Shown here one piece after another: positions 33,737 to 42,571 of a stretch of DNA of 64,000 nucleotides; the stretch's first letter is position 1; the number at the start of each line of letters is the position of its first letter. The position numbers and the translations under genes were made by a program. This stretch comes from CAVQXR01 sp046330455. Lineage in GTDB: Bacteria > Actinomycetota > Thermoleophilia > Gaiellales > Gaiellaceae. The notes under the pieces were generated by a model. That model saw only the letters and a program-made list of their open reading frames with translations. It had not been told where the DNA came from and made no database searches. The stretch covers positions 1 to 64,000 of the forward strand of contig JAXLSU010000002.1 of the NCBI GenBank assembly GCA_046330455.1, in the 5' to 3' direction.

Positions 33737-35185
33737 GTGGCCGTCGACCTCGACGAGTATCGGCGAGAGGCCGACGCCTTCCTCGGCGCGCTGAGCGAGG
33801 AGCAGTACCTCCATTACTCGGGGCAGAAGGAGAGCCTCGAGCTCGAGGCGCTGTTCGACCGCCACGCCGACCTCACGTCGCTCGGGACGTGCCTCGAGCT
33901 GCGGGAGGCCGGAGCGCCGCTCCTGCGACGCTTCGCGTGCGAGGGGTACCTCGCCGGGCTGGTCGTGAGCCAGGACGAACGCGTCGCGCACCTCGAGGCG
34001 ACACTCGAGGCGGAGGTCGGCGGCGAGCACGTCCCTTACCGGATGCTCCGCCCCCTGATCGCGAACGAGCCCGACCGGGTCCGTCGCGAGCAGCTCGAGC
34101 GCGCCAGGGCGAGCCTCGCCGGCGAGCTCAACCCCGTGCGCGAGGAGGCGCAGGCGCTCGTCACGGCCGCCGCCGCCGAGCTCGGAGCGCCAACGATCAG
34201 CGCGCTGTATGCGGAGCTCGGCCTTCCCCTCGAACGGCTTCGTGACGAGTGTGCCCAGTTCCTCGAGCAGACCGCCTCGCTGCACGCCGAGCTCTTCGAC
34301 GCCGTGCTGCGTGCCCGCGCCGGCGTCACGCTCGCCGAGGCGAGACCCTGGGACGTCCCCCGCGTGCTCCGCTCTGACCGCTGGGACGACGGCTTCCCCG
34401 CCGACCGGCTGCTGTCGGCGCTCGAGGCCACGCTGGCCGAGCTCGGGATCGTGCTGGCCGCCCAGCACAACGTCGTCTTCGACATCGATGCCCGTCCCAC
34501 CAAGGACCCCCGCGCGTTCTGCGCTCCGATCGCCGTTCCCGGACGCATCGTCCTCTGTGTGAAGCCGGTCGGGGGCGCCGACGACTGGCGCGCGCTGTTC
34601 CACGAGGCGGGGCACACCGAGCACTTCGCCCACACGCAGGCACACCTTCCCCTGGAGGCCCGCCGGCTGGGAGACAACGCGGTCACGGAGGGATGGGCGT
34701 TCCTGCTCGAGGGCCTGACCACGAATGCCCGGTGGCTGTCGCGACGCCTCGACTTCGGCCGCGCGGAGCAGTTCGCGGCCGAGTCCGGAGGCGTCCAGCT
34801 GTACCTGATGCGGCGGTACTGCGCGAAGCTCCTCTACGAGCTGGAGCTCCACGGAGGAGCGAGCCTCGAGGAGATGCCCGCCCGGTACGCCGAGCTGTTG
34901 ACGGAGGCGACCTCGATCCCCGTCTCACCCGCCTACTACCTCGACGACGTCGACCCGGGCTTCTACGTGACGAGCTACGTCCGGGCCTGGGCGTTCGAGG
35001 CCCTCGTCCGCTCCGCGCTCGCGGAGCGCTTCGGAAGCACGTGGTTCACGAGCCGCAAGGCGGGCTCGCTGCTCAGGGAGCTGTGGAGCGAGGGCCAGGG
35101 GCTCGACGCCGACACGATCGTCGACGAGCTGACGGGCGCGACGCTCGAGCTCTCGGCCGCTGTCGAGGGGCTCGCCGGCCGGTGA
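33737..35185 (+). CDS. Gluzincin metallopeptidase (M3-like)
   Basis: 482 residues. The zinc-binding motif is HEAGHTEHFAH at ~291 (HExxH), with a downstream NAVTEGWAFLLEGL that supplies the third ligand Glu. The N-terminal half is helical with no signal peptide, so it is a cytoplasmic enzyme. The C-terminal part (SPAYYLDDVDPGFYVTSYVR) resembles M3/M32-type oligopeptidases. The substrate is unknown. The gene starts 20 bases from yjbQ in the opposite direction. Confidence 0.75.
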   Translation: MAVDLDEYRREADAFLGALSEEQYLHYSGQKESLELEALFDRHADLTSLGTCLELREAGAPLLRRFACEGYLAGLVVSQDERVAHLEATLEAEVGGEHVPYRMLRPLIANEPDRVRREQLERARASLAGELNPVREEAQALVTAAAAELGAPTISALYAELGLPLERLRDECAQFLEQTASLHAELFDAVLRARAGVTLAEARPWDVPRVLRSDRWDDGFPADRLLSALEATLAELGIVLAAQHNVVFDIDARPTKDPRAFCAPIAVPGRIVLCVKPVGGADDWRALFHEAGHTEHFAHTQAHLPLEARRLGDNAVTEGWAFLLEGLTTNARWLSRRLDFGRAEQFAAESGGVQLYLMRRYCAKLLYELELHGGASLEEMPARYAELLTEATSIPVSPAYYLDDVDPGFYVTSYVRAWAFEALVRSALAERFGSTWFTSRKAGSLLRELWSEGQGLDADTIVDELTGATLELSAAVEGLAGR

Positions 35186-35219
35186 GACGACCGGGGCCGG
35201 TAACGCCGACCCCGTCGTC
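35186..35219 (+). terminator. Hairpin terminator after the metallopeptidase gene
   Basis: GACGACCGGGG pairs with CCCCGTCGTC around a short loop, with one bulged C, directly after the stop codon at 35185. Confidence 0.55.
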
Positions 35220-35261
35220 TCGGATCGGTCTGCCCGCGTCAGGCGGCCGGCGCGCTCCGGC

Positions 35262-35267
35262 TACGAT
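35262..35267 (+). promoter_or_regulatory. -10 box (TACGAT) of the argF-like gene
   Basis: TACGAT, 6 bases, ATG 35274. No Shine-Dalgarno, so the message is probably leaderless. Confidence 0.55.
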
Positions 35268-35273
35268 CCCTCG

Positions 35274-36218
35274 ATGGTCGACGTCCCACGCCAGCTCAAG
35301 GGCCGCGACCTCCTGCGGATCCAGGACTGGTCGGGCGACGAGCTGCGGGCGGTCCTCGACCTCGCGACCGAGCTGAAGCGGCTGCAGCACGAGCGCACCG
35401 CACACGCCGTTCTGCCGGCGCGGACGCTCGGGATGATCTTCGACAAGCCCTCGACCCGCACCCGGGTGAGCTTCTCGGCCGGCATGGCCCAGCTCGGAGG
35501 CGCGGCGCTCACCTTCGCGAGTGGCGAGATGCAGCTCGGGCGCGGGGAGACGATCCGGGACACGGCGCTCGTTCTCTCCCGCTACCTGGACGGGATCGTC
35601 GTGCGGACGTACCGCCAGGCCGATCTCGACGAGCTCGCCACGCACGCGAGCATCCCGGTGATCAACGGCCTCACCGACGACTTTCATCCGTGTCAGGCGC
35701 TCGCCGACGTGCTGACCGTCGGGGAGCGGTTCGGGGAGGTACGTGGCGTCCGGATCGCCTACATCGGAGACGGCAACAACGTCTGTCACTCGCTCATGAC
35801 GATCTGCGGCAAGCTCGGGATCGACTTCGTTGCCGCGACGCCGGAGGGCTACGATCCGCGCACCGACGTCGTGAGCTGGTCGCGCGAGGCTGCCGCTGCG
35901 GCGGGCTCCACGATCGATCTCGTACGCGACCCGACCGTCGCCGCCTCTGGGGCAGACGTCCTGTACACGGATGTCTGGACGAGCATGGGCATGGACGCGG
36001 AGGCGACCCAGCGGCACGACGCGTTCTCCGGGTACACGATCGACGAGCGGCTGCTCGCACGGGCCACGTCCCGGGCGATCGTCATGCACGACCTGCCGGC
36101 CCACTACGGCGAGGAGGTCACGGAGGACGTGCTCCACGGGCCGCGCTCGGCCGCCTGGGACCAGGCCGAGAACCGGCTGCACGCCCAGAAGGCCCTGCTC
36201 GCGCTCGTGATCGCGTGA
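35274..36218 (+). CDS. argF: Ornithine carbamoyltransferase-like protein with altered catalytic motif
   Basis: 314 residues, full length. Carbamoyl-phosphate motifs are intact: FDKPSTRTRVSF, then FHPCQALADVLT. The ornithine loop DVWTSMGMD (the SMG motif) is present. The family's HCLPAHRGEEV is HDLPAHYGEEV here: the Cys that contacts ornithine is Asp and the Arg is Tyr. It may therefore be a normal OTCase of a divergent clade or a transcarbamylase with a different amine substrate. It is followed by a small zincin gene with a 4-base overlap. No other arg genes are in the window. Confidence 0.85.
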   Translation: MVDVPRQLKGRDLLRIQDWSGDELRAVLDLATELKRLQHERTAHAVLPARTLGMIFDKPSTRTRVSFSAGMAQLGGAALTFASGEMQLGRGETIRDTALVLSRYLDGIVVRTYRQADLDELATHASIPVINGLTDDFHPCQALADVLTVGERFGEVRGVRIAYIGDGNNVCHSLMTICGKLGIDFVAATPEGYDPRTDVVSWSREAAAAAGSTIDLVRDPTVAASGADVLYTDVWTSMGMDAEATQRHDAFSGYTIDERLLARATSRAIVMHDLPAHYGEEVTEDVLHGPRSAAWDQAENRLHAQKALLALVIA

Positions 36219-36550
36219 CGGGCTTCGACGAGACGGTCTGGGAGGCGCTCCGGTCGCTGCCGTCCGGGCTCCAGGAGGCGATGTCGAACGTCGAGATCGT
36301 CGTCGAGGACGAGAATCCCGAGGACCCCGACCTGTTCGGCCTCTACACCGGAATCCCATTGACCGAGCGGGACTCGGGATACGCGGGCGCGCTGCCGGAC
36401 AAGATCGAGATCTACCGGCTGCCGCTCGAGCAGGAGTTCGGCCACGACGCCGAGCGGCTCGAGGAAGAGATCCGGATCACCGTGCTCCACGAGCTCGCCC
36501 ACCACTTCGGGATCGACGACGACCGGCTCGCCGAGCTCGGGTGGGACTAG
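36215..36550 (+). CDS. Small zincin-like metallopeptidase (Zincin_1 type)
   Basis: 111 residues from GTG 36215, overlapping the argF-like stop (GTGA). It has the family features LFGLYTGIPLTERDSGYAG, a run PDKIEIYRLPLE and the zinc motif TVLHELAHHFGID (HExxHxxxxxD) near the C-terminus. Such small one-domain proteins are common in actinobacteria, where their substrate is unknown. Co-translation with the carbamoyltransferase is unusual. Confidence 0.85.
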   Translation: MTGFDETVWEALRSLPSGLQEAMSNVEIVVEDENPEDPDLFGLYTGIPLTERDSGYAGALPDKIEIYRLPLEQEFGHDAERLEEEIRITVLHELAHHFGIDDDRLAELGWD

Positions 36551-36830
36551 CAAGGGCGGGCGCCAGCCCGGCCGCGCAGCGGACGGCGAAGCCGGACGCG
36601 AAGCCCCGCGGCCCGAAGGGCCGCACCCCGGGCGCCAGCCCGGCCGCGCAGCGGACGGCGAAGCCGGACGCGAAGCCCCGCGGCCCGATGGGCCGCACCC
36701 CCGAGCGCCAGCCCGGCCGCTCTGCGGCTGCCAGGACGCGAAGCCCCGCGGCCCGAAGGGCCGCACCCCCCAAGGCCGGGCGTCAGCCCGGCCGCGCAAC
36801 GGACGCGCCTGCACCACAGGCGCCAGGACG
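36551..36830. repeat. Tandem GC-rich repeat array
   Basis: About three to four copies of a ~65-base unit with GCGCCAGCCCGGCCGCGCAG, GGACGCGAAGCCCC and the core GCGGCCC-GAA-GGGCCGC (one copy has GAT in the loop). The same core occurs at 11547-11719 and 22391-22700. The array fills the 322-base gap before the LLM gene. No gene is seen in it. Confidence 0.8.
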
Positions 36831-36872
36831 TGTAGCTACCCTTCGCGCTTCCGGTCGACACGAGGAGCAGCC

Positions 36873-37892
36873 ATGTCCATGACGTTCGGTATCACCGTCC
36901 TTCCCGATCCCCCGCACGCACGCTTCGTCGAGCTGTTCCAGCTGGCCGAGGAGCAGGGGTTCGACTGGGGCTGGACGTACGACTCGCACATCCTCTGGCA
37001 GGAGTCGATCCCGCTCCTCACGCTCGTCGCCCGAGAGACCGAGCGGATCCGTCTCGGGCACTGCGTGACGAACCCCGGCACCCGGGACCCGACCGTGCTC
37101 GCGAGCGCGTACGCGACGATGCACGACATCTCGGACGGCCGGATGTTCATGGGGATCGGGCGCGGCGATTCCGCGCGCCGGGTGATCGGCCTCGAGCCGG
37201 TGCGGATGGCCGAGTTCGAGCGCTCCCTCGTGATGGTGAAGAACCTGATGAACGGCCGCAAGGTCGAGTGGAACAGCAAGGAGCTCGAGCTCGCATGGGC
37301 GAAGGGACGGCCGGAGATCCCGATGTACGTCGCCGGGTACGGGCCGAAGGCGCTCGCCGTCGCTGGTCGTGTCGGCGACGGCGTCGTGATCCAGCTCGCC
37401 GACCCGGAGATCGTGCAGTGGATCATGGGGATCGCGCGCAGGTCGGCCGAGGAAGCCGGGCGCGATCCGGGCGCGCTGAAGCCGATCGTCTGCGCGCCCG
37501 CCTTCGTCGGCGACGACCTGGCGCATGCCCGCGATCAGGTGCGCTGGTTCCCGGCCATGGTCTCGAACCACGTGATGGACCTGCTCGCCAAGTACCCGGA
37601 GTCGGAGCTTCCCCCGGCCCTCTTCGAGTACGTGAAGCGGCGGAAGTTCTACGACTACGCCGACCACAGCCGCGTCGGTGCGAAGCACGGCGAGTTCGTC
37701 GACGACGAGACCTGCGACCGCTTCACGATCCTCGGCACGCCCGAGGATCACGTGAAGAAGCTCCGGGAGCTCGAGGCGATCGGCGTCGCCCACTGGAACA
37801 TCTATCTCATGACCGAGGGCCAGGAGCAGATCCTCGAGACCTACGGCAAGGAGATCATGCCGGCGATCCGGGGGGGCGGGGTCGCGGCGTAG
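36873..37892 (+). CDS. LLM-class flavin oxidoreductase (F420-dependent type)
   Basis: 339 residues, TIM-barrel luciferase-like. The N-terminal MSMTFGITVLPDPPHARF, GFDWGWTYDSHILWQE and RIRLGHCVTNPGTRDPTVLA are typical, with the cofactor part GRMFMGIGRGDSARRVIG and VAGYGPKALAVAGRVGDGV. Relatives use coenzyme F420 or FMN in hydride transfer, and F420 use is inferred from the subfamily and actinobacterial context. GAGGAG sits before ATG 36873. The substrate is unknown, and it neighbours amine- and ketone-handling genes. Confidence 0.85.
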   Translation: MSMTFGITVLPDPPHARFVELFQLAEEQGFDWGWTYDSHILWQESIPLLTLVARETERIRLGHCVTNPGTRDPTVLASAYATMHDISDGRMFMGIGRGDSARRVIGLEPVRMAEFERSLVMVKNLMNGRKVEWNSKELELAWAKGRPEIPMYVAGYGPKALAVAGRVGDGVVIQLADPEIVQWIMGIARRSAEEAGRDPGALKPIVCAPAFVGDDLAHARDQVRWFPAMVSNHVMDLLAKYPESELPPALFEYVKRRKFYDYADHSRVGAKHGEFVDDETCDRFTILGTPEDHVKKLRELEAIGVAHWNIYLMTEGQEQILETYGKEIMPAIRGGGVAA

Positions 37893-37946
37893 GGGTCACG
37901 TCTTCCATGTTCCAGATGCGCTCCATGCTCCCCAGACGGCCGTAGG

Positions 37947-37965
37947 GGCGGGATCTCATCCCGCC
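37947..37965. repeat. Short REP-like palindrome, copy 3
   Basis: GGCGGGAT-CTC-ATCCCGCC, same stem as copy 1 in inverted orientation, located between convergent genes. Confidence 0.7.
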
Positions 37966-38044
37966 CGCCCGACCGCACAGACCAGAGGGCCGGAACAGAC
38001 CCAGCCCGGGCTCCTGCGCGGGTCCGGCCGGCCGAGCCGGACCG

Positions 38045-40145
38045 TCAGCCGCGGGGCCCCATCCGGGCCGCCGGATCGGGAACGAGCACGCGGCGCTCGC
38101 GGATGAACGCCTTCGGCGTTGCTGGGTCGTCGGAATCGATCTCACGCGCGAGTCGGTGCCCTGAGAAGACGCAGTCGGCGATCAGCCTCGGCGCCTCGCA
38201 GTCGCCGATCCGGTAGACAGCGAGTCCATCTGTCTCCTCGAGCTCTCGGAAGAGCGCCTCGTCCGACCGCCGGGCTGTCACGAGGACGACGGCGTCAGCC
38301 TCCAGTTGGGTCACCTTGTCCTCCTTGTAGAGGTCAACGCAGGTGACCTGACCGGGCTCGATCGATACGACGCCGTGCTCCCCCAGCTCGTGTACGCCGA
38401 GCCGACGAAGCCGGCGGATCATGTCTGGGCGCTCCATCGTGTAGTGCATGTACTGGGCGACGTGACCCAGATGGCTAACCACGGTCACGGTCTTACCTTC
38501 GAGCGCGAGCCGCTCGGCGAGCGACACGCCCATGAAGTAGCCGTCGTTGTCGAGCACGACGACTCGGTCACCCGGCACCGGCTTACCGTCGACCATGATC
38601 TGCTCTGGTGTGAGCTGCCACGGCTGAGACGCGTCGGCGCCCGGGATCGGCCCGTGGCTGAAGGGGTTGAGGCCGTCGTCGGCCCAGCGAGCACCCGTGG
38701 CGACAACAACGATGTCGGCACCGTAGTTGCGGACATCAGCTGCGTCGAGCCTCGTCCTCGGGATGAACTCGACGTTCGGCAGCTTCGCGATCTGGATCTT
38801 GCGATAGTTGACGACCCGGGCCCACTCACCAAGCCCGGGAGCTGGGGAATCCAGCGCATGATCCCTCCGACCTCGGGCTCGGCATCGACCAGGTGGACGC
38901 GGCGTAGCCCTCGCTTGCCGAGTACGACGGCACATTCGAGGCCGCCGGGCCGGCCCCAACGACGAGCACATCGCTTTCCGCATTCTCGGCGCGCTCGAAG
39001 CGCTCGGGGTGCCAGCCCCGTCTGAACTCCTCTCCCATCGTCGCATTCTGCGTGCAGATGATCGGCCCGCCGGCTTCCCAGCGGCTCAGGCAGATGTTGC
39101 AGCCGATGCACTCACGGATCTCGTCGAACCGTCCCTGCTCGATCTTCGTCGGCAGGAACGGGTCGGCGATCGAGGGCCGAGCACAGCCGATGATGTCGAG
39201 CTGCCCCGACTCGAGCAATGCGACCATCGTGTCAGCATTCGTGAATCGCCCGACGCCAACGACAGGCTTTCGCGAATGCTGCTTGGCCGCCCGGTGGAAC
39301 GCCTCTTGGCGGTTCTCCGGATAGAAGCGCGACGGACCCGCGTCTTGTCCGGCATCGCTGATGTCGCCGATTGTGATGTCCCAGAGGTCGACAAGATGGT
39401 CGACGTACGCGACGAATGCGGCACCATCATCGGCCACCTCGATTCCTCTGTCACCGTAGAGGGTGTCGATCGCGAAGCGGGCGGCGATCGCGCAGGTGTC
39501 GCCGATTGCCTCGCGGACCAGCTCGATCGTTTCCATCCAGAAGCGGGCTCGGTTCTCGAAGCTGCCCCCGTACTCGTCGCTTCGCTTGTTGTAGAAGGGC
39601 GACAAGAACTGAAGCGGAAGGTAGCTGTGCGCGCCGTAGACGTAGACGATGTCGAAGCCGGCCGCCTCCGCGCGCAACGCAGCATCGACGTAGTAGCGCT
39701 GCACCGTACGAATGTCGGCTTTCGTCATCGAACGCGGCGTGACCATGTGTTCGAGCTCGCTCGGAATCTGAGAGGGGCCGCGCGGCACCTCACGCGCCTC
39801 GAGCCCACGCGCGTGCGGCCCGCCGTACCAGAGCTGGACGCCGGCGAGAGCATCGCGCTCATGGATCATCTCAGTCATCAGGCTGAGGTTGCGGACGTCC
39901 TCGTCGTCCCAGAGACGCGCCGAGACACGGTGGGTGTCATCGCTCTCGGGATGGATCGAGCAGTACTCCGTGCAGACCGCGGCCCAGCCTCCCTCGGCTT
40001 TCATCGCACGAAGGTGAGCCTGCATCCCCGGCCGCTCGGAGCCGGCGCCGATGCAATGCGGCGGCTGGTAGAAGCGGTTCTTGAGCACCTTCGGGCCGAT
40101 TCGGATCGGCTCGAAGAGGATGTCGTACTTTGCCGGGCGGGTCAT
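38045..40145 (-). pseudogene. Trimethylamine-dehydrogenase-type flavoprotein, two frameshifts
   Basis: Start ATG 40145 (GAGGAGG before it). The N-terminal TIM barrel keeps FYQPPHCIGAG (Cys31, the position of the covalent FMN in trimethylamine dehydrogenase), TEYCSIHPESDDTH and YVYGAHSYLPLQF. The 4Fe-4S motif is CIGCNICLSRWEAGG. The three residues forming the trimethylamine pocket in the known enzyme (a Tyr, and the Trp of LWDIT and SRW) are present. The C-terminal FAD/NAD part continues in two other frames. A single G/C base appears lost near 38943-38946 (after VVGAGPA) and another near 38832-38838 (after QLPG). Both are in G/C runs, so sequencing error is possible. Confidence 0.8.
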
Positions 40146-40224
40146 CCGGGCCTCCTCGCTCTCCGCGGTGAGCGTCGATGACACTGACCTGGGACGCATG
40201 CCACGTGCGCCAAGCGAGCTCAAC

Positions 40225-40992
40225 TCATGGCATCGCCGCGCGAATCGTTTGACCGCCGTCGATGACGATCGTGCTGCCGGTGAGGAACGGCGGCGCATCC
40301 AACGAGAGGTACTCGACCACATTGCCTACCTCATCCGCGTCAGCCGCACGCCCGAGCGGGTTGATTCTGTCCATCGAGCCGGGCTCGGCCTCATCGATGT
40401 AGCTTGCGACCATCGGCGTGTACACCCAACCAGGCGCAACGGCGTTCGCCTGGATCCCATCCTTTGCGCAGTCCACCACGATCGACCGCACAAGTCCCCC
40501 GACCGCGGCCTTGGCGGCGTTATATGCGGCGACTTCCGGCTCGGAGGTGGTCGTGTCGATCGACGAGATGAGCACGATTCGACCACCGCCCACCTTCTTC
40601 ATTTCGCGTACGGCGGCAATGGCCGGGAATGCCATTGCGTCAAGGGTGGCCGAGAGCGTACGTCGCCACGATTCAGCATCGAGGTCCGGAAGGGGGACGG
40701 CTTCGTAGATGCCCGCCGCGCCAACCAGGATGTCAAGGCGCCCGAAGTGTTCGACAGCCGCATCGACCATTGCTCGACTTCGCTCCTCGATCCCGGCGTC
40801 GCCTGCAAGGATATCGACGGCGGCACCGGCACATGCAGCTCTTATTCGTTGCTGTGCCTCCACCAGCACCGGCTGGCGTCGCCCCGAGAGGACGACACTC
40901 ACCCCCCGGTTGGCAAGACGAAGCGCCGAAGCGTACCCCATGCCCGTGCCACCGCCGACGACGAGGGCTACCTTCCCGCTGGCTTCGCTCAC
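40225..40992 (-). CDS. Short-chain dehydrogenase/reductase
   Basis: 255 residues. The cofactor loop is VGGGTGMGYASALRLA, then DILVGAAGI and the catalytic site: Ser in IVLISSIDTT and YNAAK (YxxxK), with PGWVYTPM after. The chain ends with the usual TGSTIVIDGGQT. It oxidises or reduces a hydroxyl or keto group with NAD(P). The start GTG 40992 is 9 bases after a minus-strand TATGGT. It points the same way as the amine-dehydrogenase gene 80 bases downstream, so they may form a catabolic pair. Confidence 0.88.
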   Translation of the reverse strand: MSEASGKVALVVGGGTGMGYASALRLANRGVSVVLSGRRQPVLVEAQQRIRAACAGAAVDILAGDAGIEERSRAMVDAAVEHFGRLDILVGAAGIYEAVPLPDLDAESWRRTLSATLDAMAFPAIAAVREMKKVGGGRIVLISSIDTTTSEPEVAAYNAAKAAVGGLVRSIVVDCAKDGIQANAVAPGWVYTPMVASYIDEAEPGSMDRINPLGRAADADEVGNVVEYLSLDAPPFLTGSTIVIDGGQTIRAAMP

Positions 40993-41026
40993 TAGATGAG
41001 CACCATACGTCTTCCCGGCCGGAGAG

Positions 41027-41045
41027 GGCCGGATGAGATCCGGCC
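41027..41045. repeat. Short REP-like palindrome, copy 4
   Basis: GGCCGGAT-GAG-ATCCGGCC, the stem of copy 2 in the opposite orientation. Confidence 0.7.
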
Positions 41046-41055
41046 CCTACATGTG

Positions 41056-41088
41056 CGGTTGCGCTTCCCTGACCGGGAAGCGCAACCG
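41056..41088 (-). terminator. Terminator hairpin of the aminotransferase gene
   Basis: Perfect 14-bp stem CGGTTGCGCTTCCC / GGGAAGCGCAACCG with a TGACC loop, 17 bases past the aminotransferase stop at 41105. Confidence 0.75.
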
Positions 41089-41104
41089 TGGTACACGACT
41101 GGCG

Positions 41105-42463
41105 CTACGCGCCGTTCGTGTACTCGTCCGCGATCGCGAGCACCTCGTCGAGGACGGCGAGGCCCGCGAGCAGCTCGTCCTTCGTGATCGTGAGCGGCGG
41201 CGTGATCCCGACACGGTTGAAGTGCGCGAACAGGTAGAGGCCCTTCTCGAGCGCGGCCTTCGTGAGCCGCGCCATCGGGAGTGCAGCCTCGCCGCTCGCC
41301 GCGTACGGAACGAGCATCTCCTTCGTCTGCCGGTCACGTACCAGCTCGAGCATCCAGAACAGCCCGACGCCGCGGATCTCGCCGATCGCGGGATGCCTCG
41401 CCTGCAGCGCGGGCAGCTCCTGCGCGAGCACCTCGCCCATCGCCGCCGCGTTCTCGACGATGCCCTCCTCGCGGAAGGCCTCGATCGAGGCCACGCCGGC
41501 CGCGCAGGCGAGCGGGTGCCCCGAGTAGGTGAGCCCGCCCGCGAAGAACAGGTCCTTCATCCGCTCGAAGACGCCGTCGGTCACGACCATGCCGCCGAGC
41601 GGCACGTAGCCGGAGTTGATCCCCTTTGCGACGGTCATGATGTCGGGGACGACGTCCCAGTGCTCGCAGGCGAACCACTTGCCGGTGCGCCCGAAGCCCG
41701 CCATGACCTCGTCGAGGATCAGCAGGATCCCGTGGCGATCGCAGACCTCGCGGATCGACTTCAGGTAGCCCGGCGGCGGGACGATCACGCCGTTCGTCCC
41801 GGTCACCGTCTCCATGATCACGGCCGCAACGTTCTGCGGCCCCTCGTACATGAGGATCTCCTCGAGGTGCGGACCCCCGGTGCAGACCGGGCACGGGTCG
41901 GGGTGTCCCGCGGGGCAGCGGTACGTGTACGGGTCGAACATCCGCACGATCCCGGGAAGGCCAGGCTCGGCATACCAGCGCCTCGGGTCGCCCGTGAGCG
42001 TGATCGCGCCGGCGGTCGCGCCGTGGTAGGAGCGATAGCGCGCCACGATCTTGTGGCGCCCGGTCACCCAGCGGGCGAGCTTGATCGCGTTCTCGTTGGC
42101 CTCGGCGCCGCCGTTGGCGAAGAACGTGTGATTGAGGTCGCCCGGAGCGACCTCGGCAACCAGCCCGGCGAGCTGCGAGCGGACGTCGTTCGCCATCGGC
42201 GGCCCGATCGTGCAGAGGCGGTCGGCCTGGTCCTTGATCGCCTGGACGACCTTCGGATGCTGGTGTCCGATGTTGACGTTGACGAGTTGCGAGGCGAAAT
42301 CGAGATACCGCTTCCCCTCGTAATCCCAGAAGTAGCACCCCTCGGCGCCCGCGATCGGAAGCGGGTTGAGCTTCGACTGGACAGACCAGGAGTGGATGAG
42401 ATGCGCGCGGTCGAGCTCGCGAACGTGCTCCCCCGCGCCGGGATCGACCTCGACGACGGCCAT
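41105..42463 (-). CDS. Class III (PLP) aminotransferase
   Basis: 452 residues. PLP features include FFANGGAEANENAIKLAR, YRSYHGATAGAITLTG, ILLILDEVMAGFGRTG and the Schiff-base Lys in DIMTVAKGINSGYVPLGG. The end has RVGITPPLTITKDEL. The family uses omega-amino groups, with pyruvate or 2-oxoglutarate as acceptor. The N-terminal part and spacing resemble taurine/beta-alanine:pyruvate enzymes, but this is not decisive. AAAGGATGGAG precedes ATG 42463. Confidence 0.88.
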   Translation of the reverse strand: MAVVEVDPGAGEHVRELDRAHLIHSWSVQSKLNPLPIAGAEGCYFWDYEGKRYLDFASQLVNVNIGHQHPKVVQAIKDQADRLCTIGPPMANDVRSQLAGLVAEVAPGDLNHTFFANGGAEANENAIKLARWVTGRHKIVARYRSYHGATAGAITLTGDPRRWYAEPGLPGIVRMFDPYTYRCPAGHPDPCPVCTGGPHLEEILMYEGPQNVAAVIMETVTGTNGVIVPPPGYLKSIREVCDRHGILLILDEVMAGFGRTGKWFACEHWDVVPDIMTVAKGINSGYVPLGGMVVTDGVFERMKDLFFAGGLTYSGHPLACAAGVASIEAFREEGIVENAAAMGEVLAQELPALQARHPAIGEIRGVGLFWMLELVRDRQTKEMLVPYAASGEAALPMARLTKAALEKGLYLFAHFNRVGITPPLTITKDELLAGLAVLDEVLAIADEYTNGA

Positions 42464-42571
42464 GAGGACTCCATCCTTTCGCGCGCTTGCAGGCAGAGAG
42501 CCGGCAGCTCTCGACGTCGACGCTAGCTTACCGGCACTCGCCCGGGACCTCCCCTGTCATCATGGAGAGCC

